From assembly GCF_009828055.1 (NCBI RefSeq), contig NZ_WTYB01000001.1, positions 1,069,183-1,133,182 of the forward strand: DNA of 64,000 bases, written 5' to 3'. The notes below the pieces were generated by a model, which saw nothing but the letters and a program-made list of their open reading frames with translations, did no database searches and had not been told where the DNA came from. This DNA comes from Erythrobacter ramosus. GTDB taxonomy: Bacteria; Pseudomonadota; Alphaproteobacteria; Sphingomonadales; Sphingomonadaceae. A program made the translations under genes and the position numbers. Shown here piece by piece: positions 56,179 to 64,000 of the stretch (position 1 is the first letter of the stretch; each line of letters opens with the position of its first letter).

Positions 56179-56267
56179 TTGTCACCGCCGAGACCCCCCT
56201 CCCGTCCAAGCGGCTGGTGATACGATCCCGAAAGGCCTCCGTTGTTCCGCAACGGAGGCCTTTTTTC
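56179..56267 (+). ncRNA. GsrN-like small RNA candidate of the general stress locus
   Basis: About 89 bases. The 5' stem pairs TCACC-GCCG with CGGC-T-GGTGA (one bulge) and displays a loop of ~20 bases rich in C (AGACCCCCCTCCCGTCCAAG, 56190-56209). A short linker leads to a terminator hairpin with six T. GsrN of Caulobacter crescentus is encoded beside the PhyR-NepR-sigma genes, transcribed by that sigma, and presents a C-rich loop that pairs with katG mRNA. The match here is of location, promoter type and architecture; sequence identity was not tested. Confidence 0.55.
56231..56267 (+). terminator. intrinsic terminator of the sRNA candidate
   Basis: GGCCTCCGTTG (56234-56244) pairs with CAACGGAGGCC (56250-56260) around TTCCG, followed by TTTTTT. 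It is preceded by AAA, so it might also act in the other direction for the acyltransferase-like gene's region, but its T-run favours the plus strand. Confidence 0.9.
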
Positions 56268-56324
56268 TGTGTATCGCGCTGGCGCGCGATGCAGACCACC
56301 CGCCCCACCGAAGGTGGCTTTAAA

Positions 56325-57500
56325 TCAAGAAAGCTTCCGCTCGTAGATCACATATTCGCGATTGACCTTGCTCTTGATCGTGTCGGCGATCGCCAGCATT
56401 CCTTGGTTGTCTTCCAACACCCAGCCAAGCTCGCCGCGGGTCGATTCGAACTTGCCGATCGCTTCCAGGCGGATCGCCTCGATCATCATGAAGGCCAACT
56501 GCCCGGCCATGCGGGTTCCGTGCAACTCCTTCAGCACCCCCATTAGCGGCACTCGCATTCCGGCGCCCTTGGGGTGGCGCAGCCAGCGCAGCATGTAGAT
56601 CCAGCCGAACGGGAACAGCTTGCCTTTGATCTTCGCCAACGCGTCGTTCACATCGGGGAAGGTCAACATGAAGGCGACAGGCCGCCCGTCGACCTCGACG
56701 ATCACATTCAGTTCCTCGTGGATGATGGCGCGCAGTTTCTTGCCGGCATAGGCGACCTCGGCCGGGGTAAAGGGAACAAAGCCCCAATTGTCCGACCATG
56801 CATCATTGAGGATCGCCAGAATGGTCGCGACCTCTTCATCCCAGCGGCTCTTGTCGACCCGGCGCAGATTGATCCGCGGGTTGCGTTGGCCGGTCTGGAC
56901 GAGCCGGTCCACCAGCGGGCCGAACCCGCTCGTGATGTCGAGATCATAGGTGTAGAGCGTCTTGGCGCGGGTAAAGCCCGCCGCCTCGATCCAGCCGGCA
57001 TAATGCGCAGGGTGGTGGCCCATCAGCAGCATCGGCGGGTGATCCTGCCCGCTGACCAGCAGGCCGGGCTCTTCCCAGATCGACAGCGATATGGGGCCGA
57101 GCACGCGGGTCATCCCTTCGCCCACCAGCCAGCCTTCCGCAGCAGTCAGCAGCGCGCGGGCCACATCCTCATCCTCGGCATCGAAATAGCCGAAAAAGCC
57201 GGTGCCGGGGCCAAAGCCCTGTTCGGCGGGCATGGCGAGCGCAAGTTCATCGATGTGGGCCGAAATCCGCCCCACCGGCTGGCCACCGCGCGAGGCAATG
57301 AACAATTGCACCCGCGCATGGCCAAAGAATGGGTTCTTGGCAGGGTCGACCAGTTCGATCTGTTCGGAGCGGATTTGCGGGACGAAATGCTCCAGCCGAT
57401 CCGAAAAAGCGCGGCCGAGATCAACGAAAGCCGCCCGCCCGCGCTTGTCGCTGACCGGCACGATCTCTATCTCTGCTGTCTTGGCCGCCACATCCGTCAC
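56325..57500 (-). CDS. acyl-CoA N-acyltransferase-fold protein (dATP-pyrophosphohydrolase-annotated type)
   Basis: A 391-residue protein. The GTG at 57500 was chosen because GAGGATGG lies 4-11 bases upstream; a TTG at 57563 would add poorly supported residues. The pattern MTRVLGPISLSIWEEPGLLVSGQDHPPMLLMGHHPAHYAGWIEAAGF is common in GNAT-fold proteins that databases sometimes label dATP pyrophosphohydrolase, without biochemical support that I know of. Two GNAT-like halves seem to be present (~25-200 and ~215-385). Function unknown. Confidence 0.7.
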   Translation of the reverse strand: MTDVAAKTAEIEIVPVSDKRGRAAFVDLGRAFSDRLEHFVPQIRSEQIELVDPAKNPFFGHARVQLFIASRGGQPVGRISAHIDELALAMPAEQGFGPGTGFFGYFDAEDEDVARALLTAAEGWLVGEGMTRVLGPISLSIWEEPGLLVSGQDHPPMLLMGHHPAHYAGWIEAAGFTRAKTLYTYDLDITSGFGPLVDRLVQTGQRNPRINLRRVDKSRWDEEVATILAILNDAWSDNWGFVPFTPAEVAYAGKKLRAIIHEELNVIVEVDGRPVAFMLTFPDVNDALAKIKGKLFPFGWIYMLRWLRHPKGAGMRVPLMGVLKELHGTRMAGQLAFMMIEAIRLEAIGKFESTRGELGWVLEDNQGMLAIADTIKSKVNREYVIYERKLS

Positions 57501-57645
57501 GCAACCATCCTCGTATTTGCTTTCAATCAAGGTGTCTGTGTCGCGCCCGGGCCATTGACGCAAGGCTATCGATCACTGTCACCAACAACCCGCGTTTGGC
57601 TCGGCCCCCGATTTGGGGTAGGGCGAGCCTCAGGATTTGCCGAAA

Positions 57646-58725
57646 ATGACCATGCACCAGACCATCCACCCCCAGCCCGCCAAGGCCACACGCGTCCAGT
57701 TCATGGTCGAGGATGACAAGGCGATGCTGCGCGCCGCGCGCGACCTCACCAAGGGGCTGGGTGAGGCGAAACCGGCGATTTATTGGACTGATATGCTGGT
57801 TTCGGCGGGCGTGGGCTACGCCGGGATTGCGGTGGCAATCGTATCGGGCAGTCTCGGCGTGAAGATTGCTGCCGGTCTGGTGGCCGCGCTGGCGTTCTAC
57901 CGCGCGCTGATGTTCATTCACGAGCTCACGCACATTCACCGCGATGCGCTCCCCGGGTTTCGCACCGGTTGGAACCTCCTCGTCGGCATTCCGATGCTGA
58001 CGCCGAGCTTCATGTATGAAGGCGTCCACACGATCCACCACAAGCGCACGCAATATGGCACGGTGGAAGACCCCGAATACCTGCCGCTCGCGCTGATGAA
58101 GCCGTGGAGCCTGCCGCTGTTTGTGCTGGTGGCGATGCTGTTGCCGGTGGCGCTGATTGTGCGCTTCGGCGTGCTCTATCCGCTGGGCCTGATCATCCCG
58201 CCGCTGCGCAAGTTCACGTGGGAGCGGTTCTCGTCGCTGTCGATCAACCCTGAGTTCCGCCGCAAGGCGCCCGAGGGTGATTTCGCAGGCCGCGTGCGCT
58301 GGCAGGAAGCGGGTGCGAGCCTGTGGGCTGTGGCGCTAATCGCTTCAGTGTTCGTGTTCGGTTGGCAGCCGCTGGCGACAGCGCTGGCGATCCTTTCGCT
58401 CGCTGCGGTGCTCAACCAATTGCGCACCCTCGTTGCCCACCTGTGGGAGAACGAGGGCGAGGCGATGACAGTAACCGCGCAGTTCCTCGATTCGGTCAAC
58501 GTGCCCCCGCCGGGTCTGGCCGCCGAGATCTGGGCGCCGGTCGGCTTGCGGTACCACGCGCTGCACCACCTGATGCCCTCGATGCCGTATCACGACCTGC
58601 CCGAAGCGCACCGCCGCCTGGCGCGCGAGCTGGGGAAGGGTTCGACCTATGAAGGCGCGAACCATCCCGGGATGCTGACGCTGGTGGGCCGGATCGCGAA
58701 GAGCACGATGGGGACGCGGGCGTAG
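57646..58725 (+). CDS. fatty acid desaturase
   Basis: A 359-residue membrane di-iron enzyme. Histidine boxes are HELTHIH (~95), HTIHHK (~132) and HALHH (~306), with hydrophobic helices before and between (~48-85, 155-190, 225-260). AGGA lies 10 bases before the ATG at 57646. It introduces double bonds into acyl chains or hydroxylates carotenoid-like lipids in this superfamily; the first box spacing suits an acyl-lipid or sphingolipid-type desaturase. Substrate not determined. Confidence 0.88.
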   Translation: MTMHQTIHPQPAKATRVQFMVEDDKAMLRAARDLTKGLGEAKPAIYWTDMLVSAGVGYAGIAVAIVSGSLGVKIAAGLVAALAFYRALMFIHELTHIHRDALPGFRTGWNLLVGIPMLTPSFMYEGVHTIHHKRTQYGTVEDPEYLPLALMKPWSLPLFVLVAMLLPVALIVRFGVLYPLGLIIPPLRKFTWERFSSLSINPEFRRKAPEGDFAGRVRWQEAGASLWAVALIASVFVFGWQPLATALAILSLAAVLNQLRTLVAHLWENEGEAMTVTAQFLDSVNVPPPGLAAEIWAPVGLRYHALHHLMPSMPYHDLPEAHRRLARELGKGSTYEGANHPGMLTLVGRIAKSTMGTRA

Positions 58726-58735
58726 GCGCCCAGCT

Positions 58736-59248
58736 CTAATCCAGAAAACAGATCATCGCGCAGCGGCGGTCGGCGGGGAGGCCGTCTTCCACCTCGTTCG
58801 CGAGCTCCCCGGCGAGGCGTGGGTGGGCGTCGATAGCGGTCAGCTCCTCAAAGCCCAGACGCGCATAGAACGGGCCGTTCCATTCAAGGTCGCGGAAGGT
58901 CGTCAGGGTCAGCGCTCTGAACCCGGTGTTGCGCGCGTCGATCATGGCGGCGCGCACCAGCCCGGCTCCGATGCCGCGCCGCTGGTACGCCGGGGCGACG
59001 TCCATTTCCCAAATGTGGAGTTCACGGCTGAAGGGTTCGGCCACCAGAAACCCCGCCATCGCCTCCCCGACATGGGCGACAAGGCTGTGGCCCTTGCGGA
59101 TCAGGCGAGCAAAGTCAGCCGGGGTGCGGGTGGCAGTGGGGTCAATTCCCGGCTCCCCGGCAAAGACCACTGCCGCTGCGCGCTCAATCTCGGGCATGGC
59201 TTCGGCGTCGCCCGCGCGCGCGAGCCGGAGCGACCACTGGCCCCTCAC
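58736..59248 (-). CDS. GNAT-family N-acetyltransferase coupled to lptG
   Basis: A 170-residue protein. The acetyl-CoA motif MDVAPAYQRRGIGAGLVRAAMIDARNTGF (~82-110) and RDLEWNGPFYARLGFEEL are clear. It starts with GTG at 59248, which overlaps the lptG stop as GTGA; longer in-frame readings run antisense through lptG's frame and were rejected. Coupling to lptG is noteworthy, though a functional link to lipopolysaccharide is not shown. Confidence 0.85.
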   Translation of the reverse strand: MRGQWSLRLARAGDAEAMPEIERAAAVVFAGEPGIDPTATRTPADFARLIRKGHSLVAHVGEAMAGFLVAEPFSRELHIWEMDVAPAYQRRGIGAGLVRAAMIDARNTGFRALTLTTFRDLEWNGPFYARLGFEELTAIDAHPRLAGELANEVEDGLPADRRCAMICFLD

Positions 59249-60348
59249 TCTTCGGTCCGGATCAGCACCGTCTCGCCCAGCAACAGGAACAGCACGAACG
59301 GCGCCCATGCAGCGAGGAGTGGCGGGTAGCCGCCGAAGCTGCCCATCGCCAGCGCGGCATTGTCGACCACAAAATAGGCAAACCCCAGCGCCATGCCGAT
59401 GATCGCGCGCACGAACAATTGCCCTGATCGTGCCAGCCCGAAGGCGGCGATCGAGCCCAGCAGCGGCATCAACAGCGCGGACAGCGGCCCAGACAGGCGG
59501 TGCCACCACTTGGCGCGCATCTCGTCGGTGTTACGGCCCGCAGCGGCATAGGTGTCGATACTGTGCGACAGCTCCCAAAAACTCTGCGCGTCGGGATCGA
59601 TTGATTGCAGCATGATCCGGTCGGGGGTGAGGGTCTCGCCCACCACGGCGGCGGGCGGACGTTCGGTAATCGCACCGGCGACGTCGAACTTCACCGGGTT
59701 TTCCAGCCGCCAGCCGGGACCGGCATAGGTCGCGCGGGCGCTGCGGATCTGTTCGCGGATGATCCCGCCGGGCGCGCGGGCGTACCACGTCACGCCGGTC
59801 AGCACGATGCTCTCGCCCGTTCCTGTTAGGGTCGCGGCGGTGAGGATATTGTCGCCATCGGTGAGATAGATGCTGGATCGCACCCCGCCGGTCTGCGCGG
59901 GCGGGATCGGGCCGTAATCCGCGCTCTCCCACGCCTTCAGCGTCGCATTGGCGCGGGTGACGACCCGCTCGTTGAAGGCGAAGCTCCCCAGTGACACCAA
60001 CGCTGCGGTCAACAGCAGAGGCGAGAGCACCTGGTGCGCCGATAGCCCCGCCGCCTTCATCGCCACCACTTCGCTGTTCTGGTTCAGCGTCACCAGCGTG
60101 ATCAGCGTCGCCAGCAGCACCGAATAGGGCAGGAAGCGGGAAACCAGCTGCGGCAGGCGCAGTCCTGCATATTGCAGGATCTCGGCCTGTCCGTTGCCCG
60201 GTGCAGCGAGGATCTTGCCAGTCGCCGACAGCAGATCGAGCGCCAGCAGCACCAGCACCAGCATGACGAGCACCGCAAGGATGCGCACCACGAACATCTT
60301 CGCCAGATAGATCGTCAGTGTGCGCGAGGGGAAGAAGTCGAGCTGCAT
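59245..60348 (-). CDS. lptG: LPS export permease LptG
   Basis: A 367-residue inner-membrane permease of the LptBFG complex, which extracts lipopolysaccharide for transport. Helices lie at ~15-40, 55-85, 95-120 and, after a periplasmic jellyroll (~130-260), at ~275-355. The opening RTLTIYLAKMFVVRILAVLVMLVLVLLALDLL and FLPYSVLLATLITLVTLNQNSEVVAMKAAGLS are family-typical. Starts six bases after the lptF stop. Confidence 0.93.
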   Translation of the reverse strand: MQLDFFPSRTLTIYLAKMFVVRILAVLVMLVLVLLALDLLSATGKILAAPGNGQAEILQYAGLRLPQLVSRFLPYSVLLATLITLVTLNQNSEVVAMKAAGLSAHQVLSPLLLTAALVSLGSFAFNERVVTRANATLKAWESADYGPIPPAQTGGVRSSIYLTDGDNILTAATLTGTGESIVLTGVTWYARAPGGIIREQIRSARATYAGPGWRLENPVKFDVAGAITERPPAAVVGETLTPDRIMLQSIDPDAQSFWELSHSIDTYAAAGRNTDEMRAKWWHRLSGPLSALLMPLLGSIAAFGLARSGQLFVRAIIGMALGFAYFVVDNAALAMGSFGGYPPLLAAWAPFVLFLLLGETVLIRTEE

Positions 60349-60354
60349 CGCCGC

Positions 60355-61587
60355 CTACTCTGCCGGCGCCGGTTGCGGCGCAGGCCCCGCCGCACGCGGA
60401 CGGCGGCGCGAGAACAGCTTCCTCACCCGCTTCGACAGCTTGGCAAAGGCCATCTCCAGCGCGCCGATCGCCTGCCCGCCGGGGACATAGGCGACGCGGT
60501 AATACATCCAAATAATAAGGCCCGCGAACAGCACGAAGGGCACCCAGAAGGCGAGGATCGGATCAAGCCGACCGAGCGAGGCGACATCCTCGCCGTATTG
60601 GTTGATCTTGTGATAGGCGACCACCATCACGATCGACACGAACACCCCCAGCGCGCTGGTGGATCGCTTGGGCGGGATCGCCAGCGCCACTGCCAAGAGC
60701 GGCATCAGGAACATCATCACGATCTCGACCAGCCGGAAGTTGAAGCTGGCGACACTGGCGTCACGCTGATCGGGCGCGCTGTCGCGGCTCCAGCCCATCT
60801 TGAGCAGTTCGGGCAGGATGTACTCGCGCGTCGCATCGCCGCGCGCGCGGAATTTCTCGATCGCAGGTAGATCAATCGGCAGGTCGTGGCGGCTGAAACT
60901 CAGCACGCGCGGGGTCTGCCCCTGCATCCCGGTGTCCTGAATGATCGTGCCTTCCGTGAGGCGCAGGATGATCGTATCGGGATTGTCGCGGGTGGAGAGG
61001 AACGCACCCTCGCGCGCGGAAATCGACAGCACCTGCCCCTTGGCATTGGCGACGCGGGCGAAGATGCCGATCAACCGGCGGCCATCATCCTCGCTCTCCT
61101 CAATCCGCAGCGCCATGCGGTCGGCGATGGTGGTGAACTCGCCCACCTTGATCGAAGCCCCCAGCGCGCCGGAGCGCAGTTCGTACTCCATCTGCTCGTA
61201 GTAATAGCGGCTGATCGGCTGGATATAGAATACCAGCGCAATGTTGAGCGCGACCATCACCAGCGTGATGAGATAGGGCATCCTGAGCAGCCGGTTATAC
61301 GACAACCCGACCGCGCGCATCGTATCAAGCTCGGAGGATGTCGCTAGCTTGCGGAACGCCAGCAACACGCCCAGCAGCAGGCCCAAGGGGATCGCAAGGC
61401 TCGCATATTCGGGGATCAGCGCGCCCAGCATCTTGAACACGACGCCCACCGGCCCACCTTCGACCGCGACGAAATCGAACAATCGCAGCATCTTGTCGAG
61501 CGTCAGCAGCGATGCAGCAAGCGCAAACACGCCCAGCATCGGTACGATGACCAGCCGCAGGATATAGCGGTCTATGCTGGGGATCAT
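60355..61587 (-). CDS. lptF: LPS export permease LptF
   Basis: A 410-residue partner of LptG. Helices at ~10-35, 50-80, 92-118, a periplasmic beta domain (~130-265) and helices at ~290-365; the C-terminal tail is basic and Pro/Ala-rich. MRAVGLSYNRLLRMPYLITL is the coupling-helix region that meets the LptB ATPase. The ATG at 61587 gives MIPSIDRYILRLVIVPM, a standard start. First gene of lptF-lptG-GNAT. Confidence 0.93.
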   Translation of the reverse strand: MIPSIDRYILRLVIVPMLGVFALAASLLTLDKMLRLFDFVAVEGGPVGVVFKMLGALIPEYASLAIPLGLLLGVLLAFRKLATSSELDTMRAVGLSYNRLLRMPYLITLVMVALNIALVFYIQPISRYYYEQMEYELRSGALGASIKVGEFTTIADRMALRIEESEDDGRRLIGIFARVANAKGQVLSISAREGAFLSTRDNPDTIILRLTEGTIIQDTGMQGQTPRVLSFSRHDLPIDLPAIEKFRARGDATREYILPELLKMGWSRDSAPDQRDASVASFNFRLVEIVMMFLMPLLAVALAIPPKRSTSALGVFVSIVMVVAYHKINQYGEDVASLGRLDPILAFWVPFVLFAGLIIWMYYRVAYVPGGQAIGALEMAFAKLSKRVRKLFSRRRPRAAGPAPQPAPAE

Positions 61588-61705
61588 GTTGAACAAGAGC
61601 GGCTTTCCGTCGTTTGCGTGCAGGCCATAGCGATGCAGCGCCCCCGCGTCATGCCCCCAATTCTGGGGGAGGGTGGATGAGCGTCAGATTTACCGCAAAA
61701 CGGCG

Positions 61706-62212
61706 CTACCAGAAGCGGCTACCGGGTATGCCCTTGAACGGGCCCGCCTCGCGCGAGGTGATCCAGCCGCCATAGAACCCGCCGGGCTGCGGGGTGATCT
61801 GTTCGCCGTCGATCAGCACAGCATCGAACGGCATCGCATAGAAGGCGATGTGGTCCTTGATGCTGGCAAAGCCAGGCTTGGGGTCGGGGTAGCTCCACGC
61901 CGTCGCCGCGATGGTTTCGTTGCCGATCACCACATCCCAATAGACCGCCTGCCCTTTCCACTCGCAGATCGAGCGGGCCGGGTTGGGCTGCAGGTGCGCC
62001 ATCGCGATGTCGGATTGCGGGATGTAATAGGTGGGCGGATGCGAGGTTTCGAGCGTGCGCCACGCGGCGCGTGCGTCGGCGATCACCACATCGCGATGAA
62101 CGATGCGAATATGCCGCGATGTCGGTTCACAGATGGGAGGGCGGGGGTAGTCCCACACGCTTTCCTGCCCCGGTAGCAGCGGATCGGGATCGGGATGGTG
62201 CGGCTGGCGCAT
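61706..62212 (-). CDS. DUF427-domain protein
   Basis: A 168-residue protein. DUF427 pattern: SVWDYPRPPICEPTSRHIRIVHRDVVIADARAAWRTLETSHPPTYYIPQSDI, then ICEWKGQAVYWDVV and AAWSYPDPKPGFASIKDHIAFY. These small beta-rich proteins are widespread and uncharacterised. ATG at 62212, 10 bases after the clpS stop, so probably co-transcribed with clpS. Confidence 0.9.
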   Translation of the reverse strand: MRQPHHPDPDPLLPGQESVWDYPRPPICEPTSRHIRIVHRDVVIADARAAWRTLETSHPPTYYIPQSDIAMAHLQPNPARSICEWKGQAVYWDVVIGNETIAATAWSYPDPKPGFASIKDHIAFYAMPFDAVLIDGEQITPQPGGFYGGWITSREAGPFKGIPGSRFW

Positions 62213-62222
62213 GGCCCGCCGG

Positions 62223-62639
62223 TCAGGCTTTCTCAAGCGTGCATTGCAGCGGATGTTGGTTCTGCTTGGCGAAGTCCATCACCTGATTGACCTTGGTTTC
62301 GGCCACTTCATAGGTGAAGATCCCGCAGACGCCCACGCCGCGCTGGTGGACGTGGAGCATGACACGGGTGGCCTGCTCCAGATCCATCCCGAAGAAGCGT
62401 TTCAGCACGAGCACCACGAATTCCATCGGAGTGTAATCGTCGTTGAGCATCAGCACTTTGTACTGGCTCGGCTTCTTGGCCTTGGCGCGGGTCTTGGTGG
62501 CGACGCCGACCTGATCCTTGCCATCGCCGTCCCCATCCTTGCCAGCGCCGCCATCCTCGTCATTCGCGCGCACGGGAAGGACAAGCGGCGCGTGCGGCTC
62601 GACCATGGCGGCGAGGGGAAGGAAGGACGGGTTCGGCAT
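62223..62639 (-). CDS. clpS: ATP-dependent Clp protease adaptor ClpS
   Basis: A 138-residue N-recognin that hands N-degron proteins to ClpAP. The core, [58 protein letters not shown], has the N-degron pocket residues (NDD, T, M) and the ClpA-binding face. The long N-terminal ~55 residues ([24 protein letters not shown]) are charged and disordered. No clpA follows; its neighbour is DUF427. Confidence 0.94.
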   Translation of the reverse strand: MPNPSFLPLAAMVEPHAPLVLPVRANDEDGGAGKDGDGDGKDQVGVATKTRAKAKKPSQYKVLMLNDDYTPMEFVVLVLKRFFGMDLEQATRVMLHVHQRGVGVCGIFTYEVAETKVNQVMDFAKQNQHPLQCTLEKA

Positions 62640-62721
62640 GAGCCTCCATTATGGGAAAGGCACGCGCGTGTGCAAGCGGTTGGTTAGATTCATTTGGGGT
62701 CGGCCATGCAGGCGCCCAGAA

Positions 62722-62757
62722 TAAAAAGGGCCGGCCAGACGCTGGTCTGGCCGGCCC
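62722..62757 (-). terminator. intrinsic terminator after the phasin gene
   Basis: On the minus strand GGGCCGGCCAGAC and GTCTGGCCGGCCC pair around a four-base loop and are followed by TTTTTAT. It lies about 70 bases after the phasin stop. Confidence 0.9.
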
Positions 62758-62828
62758 GCGCTTTTCAGCGCTCTTTCGTGAACCGGGTTGGGAGAGAGGA
62801 GAGAGGCCCGGCTCAGAAACTTTTTGGC

Positions 62829-63617
62829 TTACGCAGCCTTCTTGATCTTTTCCGCGGCGACGCTGACGCGGTTCGAGATCGGGGCGAAGGCTTCGTTGTA
62901 GAGCTTCACCCAAGCTTCGGTGCGCTTCGAGCCGTAAGAAACCAGCGCGTCGAAGTTGCGACGGGCGATTTCACCCTGAAGCTGCATCAGTTCGGTCGGC
63001 GACTTGACGGCGGCAACCTTCTTGGCGTCTTCGGTGACGGTTTCGATCACGGTCTTGCCGGTTTCGACGTTGTCCTTGAGCAGCTCCTGCGCGCCGGCGA
63101 TGAAGATCTTGCCGCTTTCGACGACAGCTTCGACATTCGCCTTGGTGAACTCGGTGGCTTCCGAAGCCAGCACGGTGGTCTGGGCGTAAGCAGTCTTCGC
63201 GCGGGTCTGAACGTCAGCGATGACGTCCTTGGCAGTCGCGGCAATATCGGTGTTCTTGGCAGTGGCCATGATGGTGTCCTTGAGCTTGATGACGGGGTTG
63301 GTCTTCGGCGCGGCGGGCTTGCTCGTCTTGACGGCAGCCTTCCTAGCCAGCACCGGCTTCTTGACCGGGGTTTTGGTTGCCGTCTTCTTGACGGTCTTGG
63401 CAGCGGCCTTCTTGACTGGGGTTGCCTTCTTGGCAGCCGGAGCCTTCTTGGGCGCAGCGATCTTCTTGGCGACCGGAGCGGCTTCAACCTTCGGCGCTTC
63501 GACGGCCTTGGCCGATGCTTCGGCGTAAGCCTTCTCGGCAGCAGCGTCGATCTTGGCGACGGGAGCCTTGGCCTCGGTGGCCTTTACTTCGGCAGCAGTG
63601 TTTTCAACTTCGGACAT
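62829..63617 (-). CDS. phasin-family protein with Lys/Ala-rich N-terminus
   Basis: A 262-residue protein. The N-terminal ~110 residues are rich in Ala, Lys and Pro with repeated KKA/KTAKK motifs (histone H1-like), and the C-terminal ~150 form the amphipathic helices of a phasin (ARTAYAQTTVLASEATEFTKANVEAVVESGKIFIAGAQELL, MQLQGEIARRNFDALV). Phasins coat polyhydroxyalkanoate granules; a basic tail may bind DNA and help share granules at division, as proposed for PhaM/PhaF-type proteins. It lies downstream of phaC on the same strand. Confidence 0.92.
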   Translation of the reverse strand: MSEVENTAAEVKATEAKAPVAKIDAAAEKAYAEASAKAVEAPKVEAAPVAKKIAAPKKAPAAKKATPVKKAAAKTVKKTATKTPVKKPVLARKAAVKTSKPAAPKTNPVIKLKDTIMATAKNTDIAATAKDVIADVQTRAKTAYAQTTVLASEATEFTKANVEAVVESGKIFIAGAQELLKDNVETGKTVIETVTEDAKKVAAVKSPTELMQLQGEIARRNFDALVSYGSKRTEAWVKLYNEAFAPISNRVSVAAEKIKKAA

Positions 63618-63635
63618 GGTAGCCTCGCTTCATGT

Positions 63636-63697
63636 TGCACTGCACAAAATAGTCAATGCGGATGCGAAGTCAAGCCTTTTTGTGCAGTGCACAAAAA
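63636..63697 (-). promoter_or_regulatory. paired TGCA-type operators upstream of phasin (PhaR-like)
   Basis: TGCACTGCACAAAA lies at 63636-63649, and a palindrome of TTTTTGTGCA and TGCACAAAAA around one G lies at 63677-63697. Both are between the phaC stop and the phasin start. PhaR repressors that sense free polymer bind TGC-rich palindromic sites before phasin genes in alphaproteobacteria. The binding assignment is inferred from position and motif. Confidence 0.6.
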
Positions 63698-63765
63698 TGT
63701 AAGAATGTATGCAGATTCAGAGTTTTGGTGCTTAGGGCAGCGTGGACTTGCTGAACAAAACCCCG

Positions 63766-64000
63766 TTAGCGCGTCTTCACATAGCGTCCCGGCGCGTCCT
63801 CTATCACGGTGTCGCCCTTGCTGCCGGGCACGCGCTTCCCGCTTGCAGGAACACGCGCATCGGACTGGCGGTGAAGCCATTCGAGCCAGTGCGGCCACCA
63901 GCTACCCGGATGCTCGGTCGCGCTTTCGACAAAGGCCTTGAGCGACGGCGCGGCGCTATCGCCGACCCAGTACTGGTACTTGCCAGCAGCAGGTGGATTG
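63766..64000 (-). CDS. phaC: class I polyhydroxyalkanoate synthase, C-terminal part (5' end outside window)
   Basis: The last ~77 residues before a TAA at 63766-63768. NPPAAGKYQYWVGDSA, WWPHWLEWLHRQSD and KRVPGSKGDTVIEDAPGRYVKTR are the conserved C-terminus of PhaC, the enzyme polymerising hydroxyacyl-CoA into PHA. The catalytic Cys, Asp and His lie outside the window. Placed 148 bases upstream of the phasin gene. Confidence 0.93.
   Translation of the reverse strand, partial: NPPAAGKYQYWVGDSAAPSLKAFVESATEHPGSWWPHWLEWLHRQSDARVPASGKRVPGSKGDTVIEDAPGRYVKTR

Overview
The window is a stretch of high-GC chromosome from an alphaproteobacterium, most likely a sphingomonad of the Erythrobacter/Porphyrobacter type. 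This is inferred from protein families and layout: a PhyR-NepR-EcfG general stress response, a polyhydroxyalkanoate locus with a phasin, a MoxR/DUF58/SpoIIM/RDD operon, and many short palindromic repeats between genes. No phage, IS transposase, plasmid or CRISPR genes were seen. Gene density is high, with only one gene-free stretch over 300 bases (56001-56324), and that stretch appears to hold a small RNA.

Layout. 1-6152: end of a TPR protein, a small lipoprotein, a near-perfect parS-like palindrome, a secreted Sel1-repeat trypsin-like protease, a SLOG-like/2TM membrane protein that resembles predicted nucleotide-sensing effectors, and a JmjC-like oxygenase. 6259-10294: gamma-glutamyltransferase, a divergent DUF2306/LytTR membrane pair, a methyltransferase. 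10326-15255: peroxide defence (katG, ahpF, ahpC). 15422-18972: aroC, ruvA and ruvB, with a GIY-YIG nuclease cassette bounded by perfect 25-bp inverted repeats wedged between ruvA and ruvB. 19201-24009: a Ser-rich PEP-CTERM-like surface protein, a rhodanese lipoprotein, aconitase. 24139-35227: transporter, two L,D-transpeptidases, deacetylase-like protein, mntP/thioredoxin-like/ispG operon, hydrolases and an isoaspartyl peptidase. 35332-42593: seven tightly overlapping genes from DUF4129 to a class A beta-lactamase. 42677-52272: pheA, cytochrome c, rlmE-ppx/gppA, tRNA-Gln, a LOG protein, thiD, glmM, a symporter and sodB. 52420-56267: the general stress locus (ecfG, nepR, HWE kinase, phyR) with a clear EcfG promoter and a GsrN-like sRNA candidate. 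56325-64000: acyltransferase-like protein, desaturase, GNAT, lptG/lptF, DUF427, clpS, phasin and the 3' end of phaC.

How it fits together. The stress locus, the candidate GsrN-like RNA (whose Caulobacter counterpart acts on katG mRNA), katG, ahpCF, sodB and mntP form an oxidative-stress theme. Envelope functions recur: L,D-transpeptidases, LptFG, glmM and the MoxR-to-beta-lactamase operon. At least six intergenic palindromic elements are present. Three of them end in the same eight bases (ATGACGAG), one being the GIY-YIG cassette, which suggests one family of small mobile repeats with a possible dedicated nuclease.
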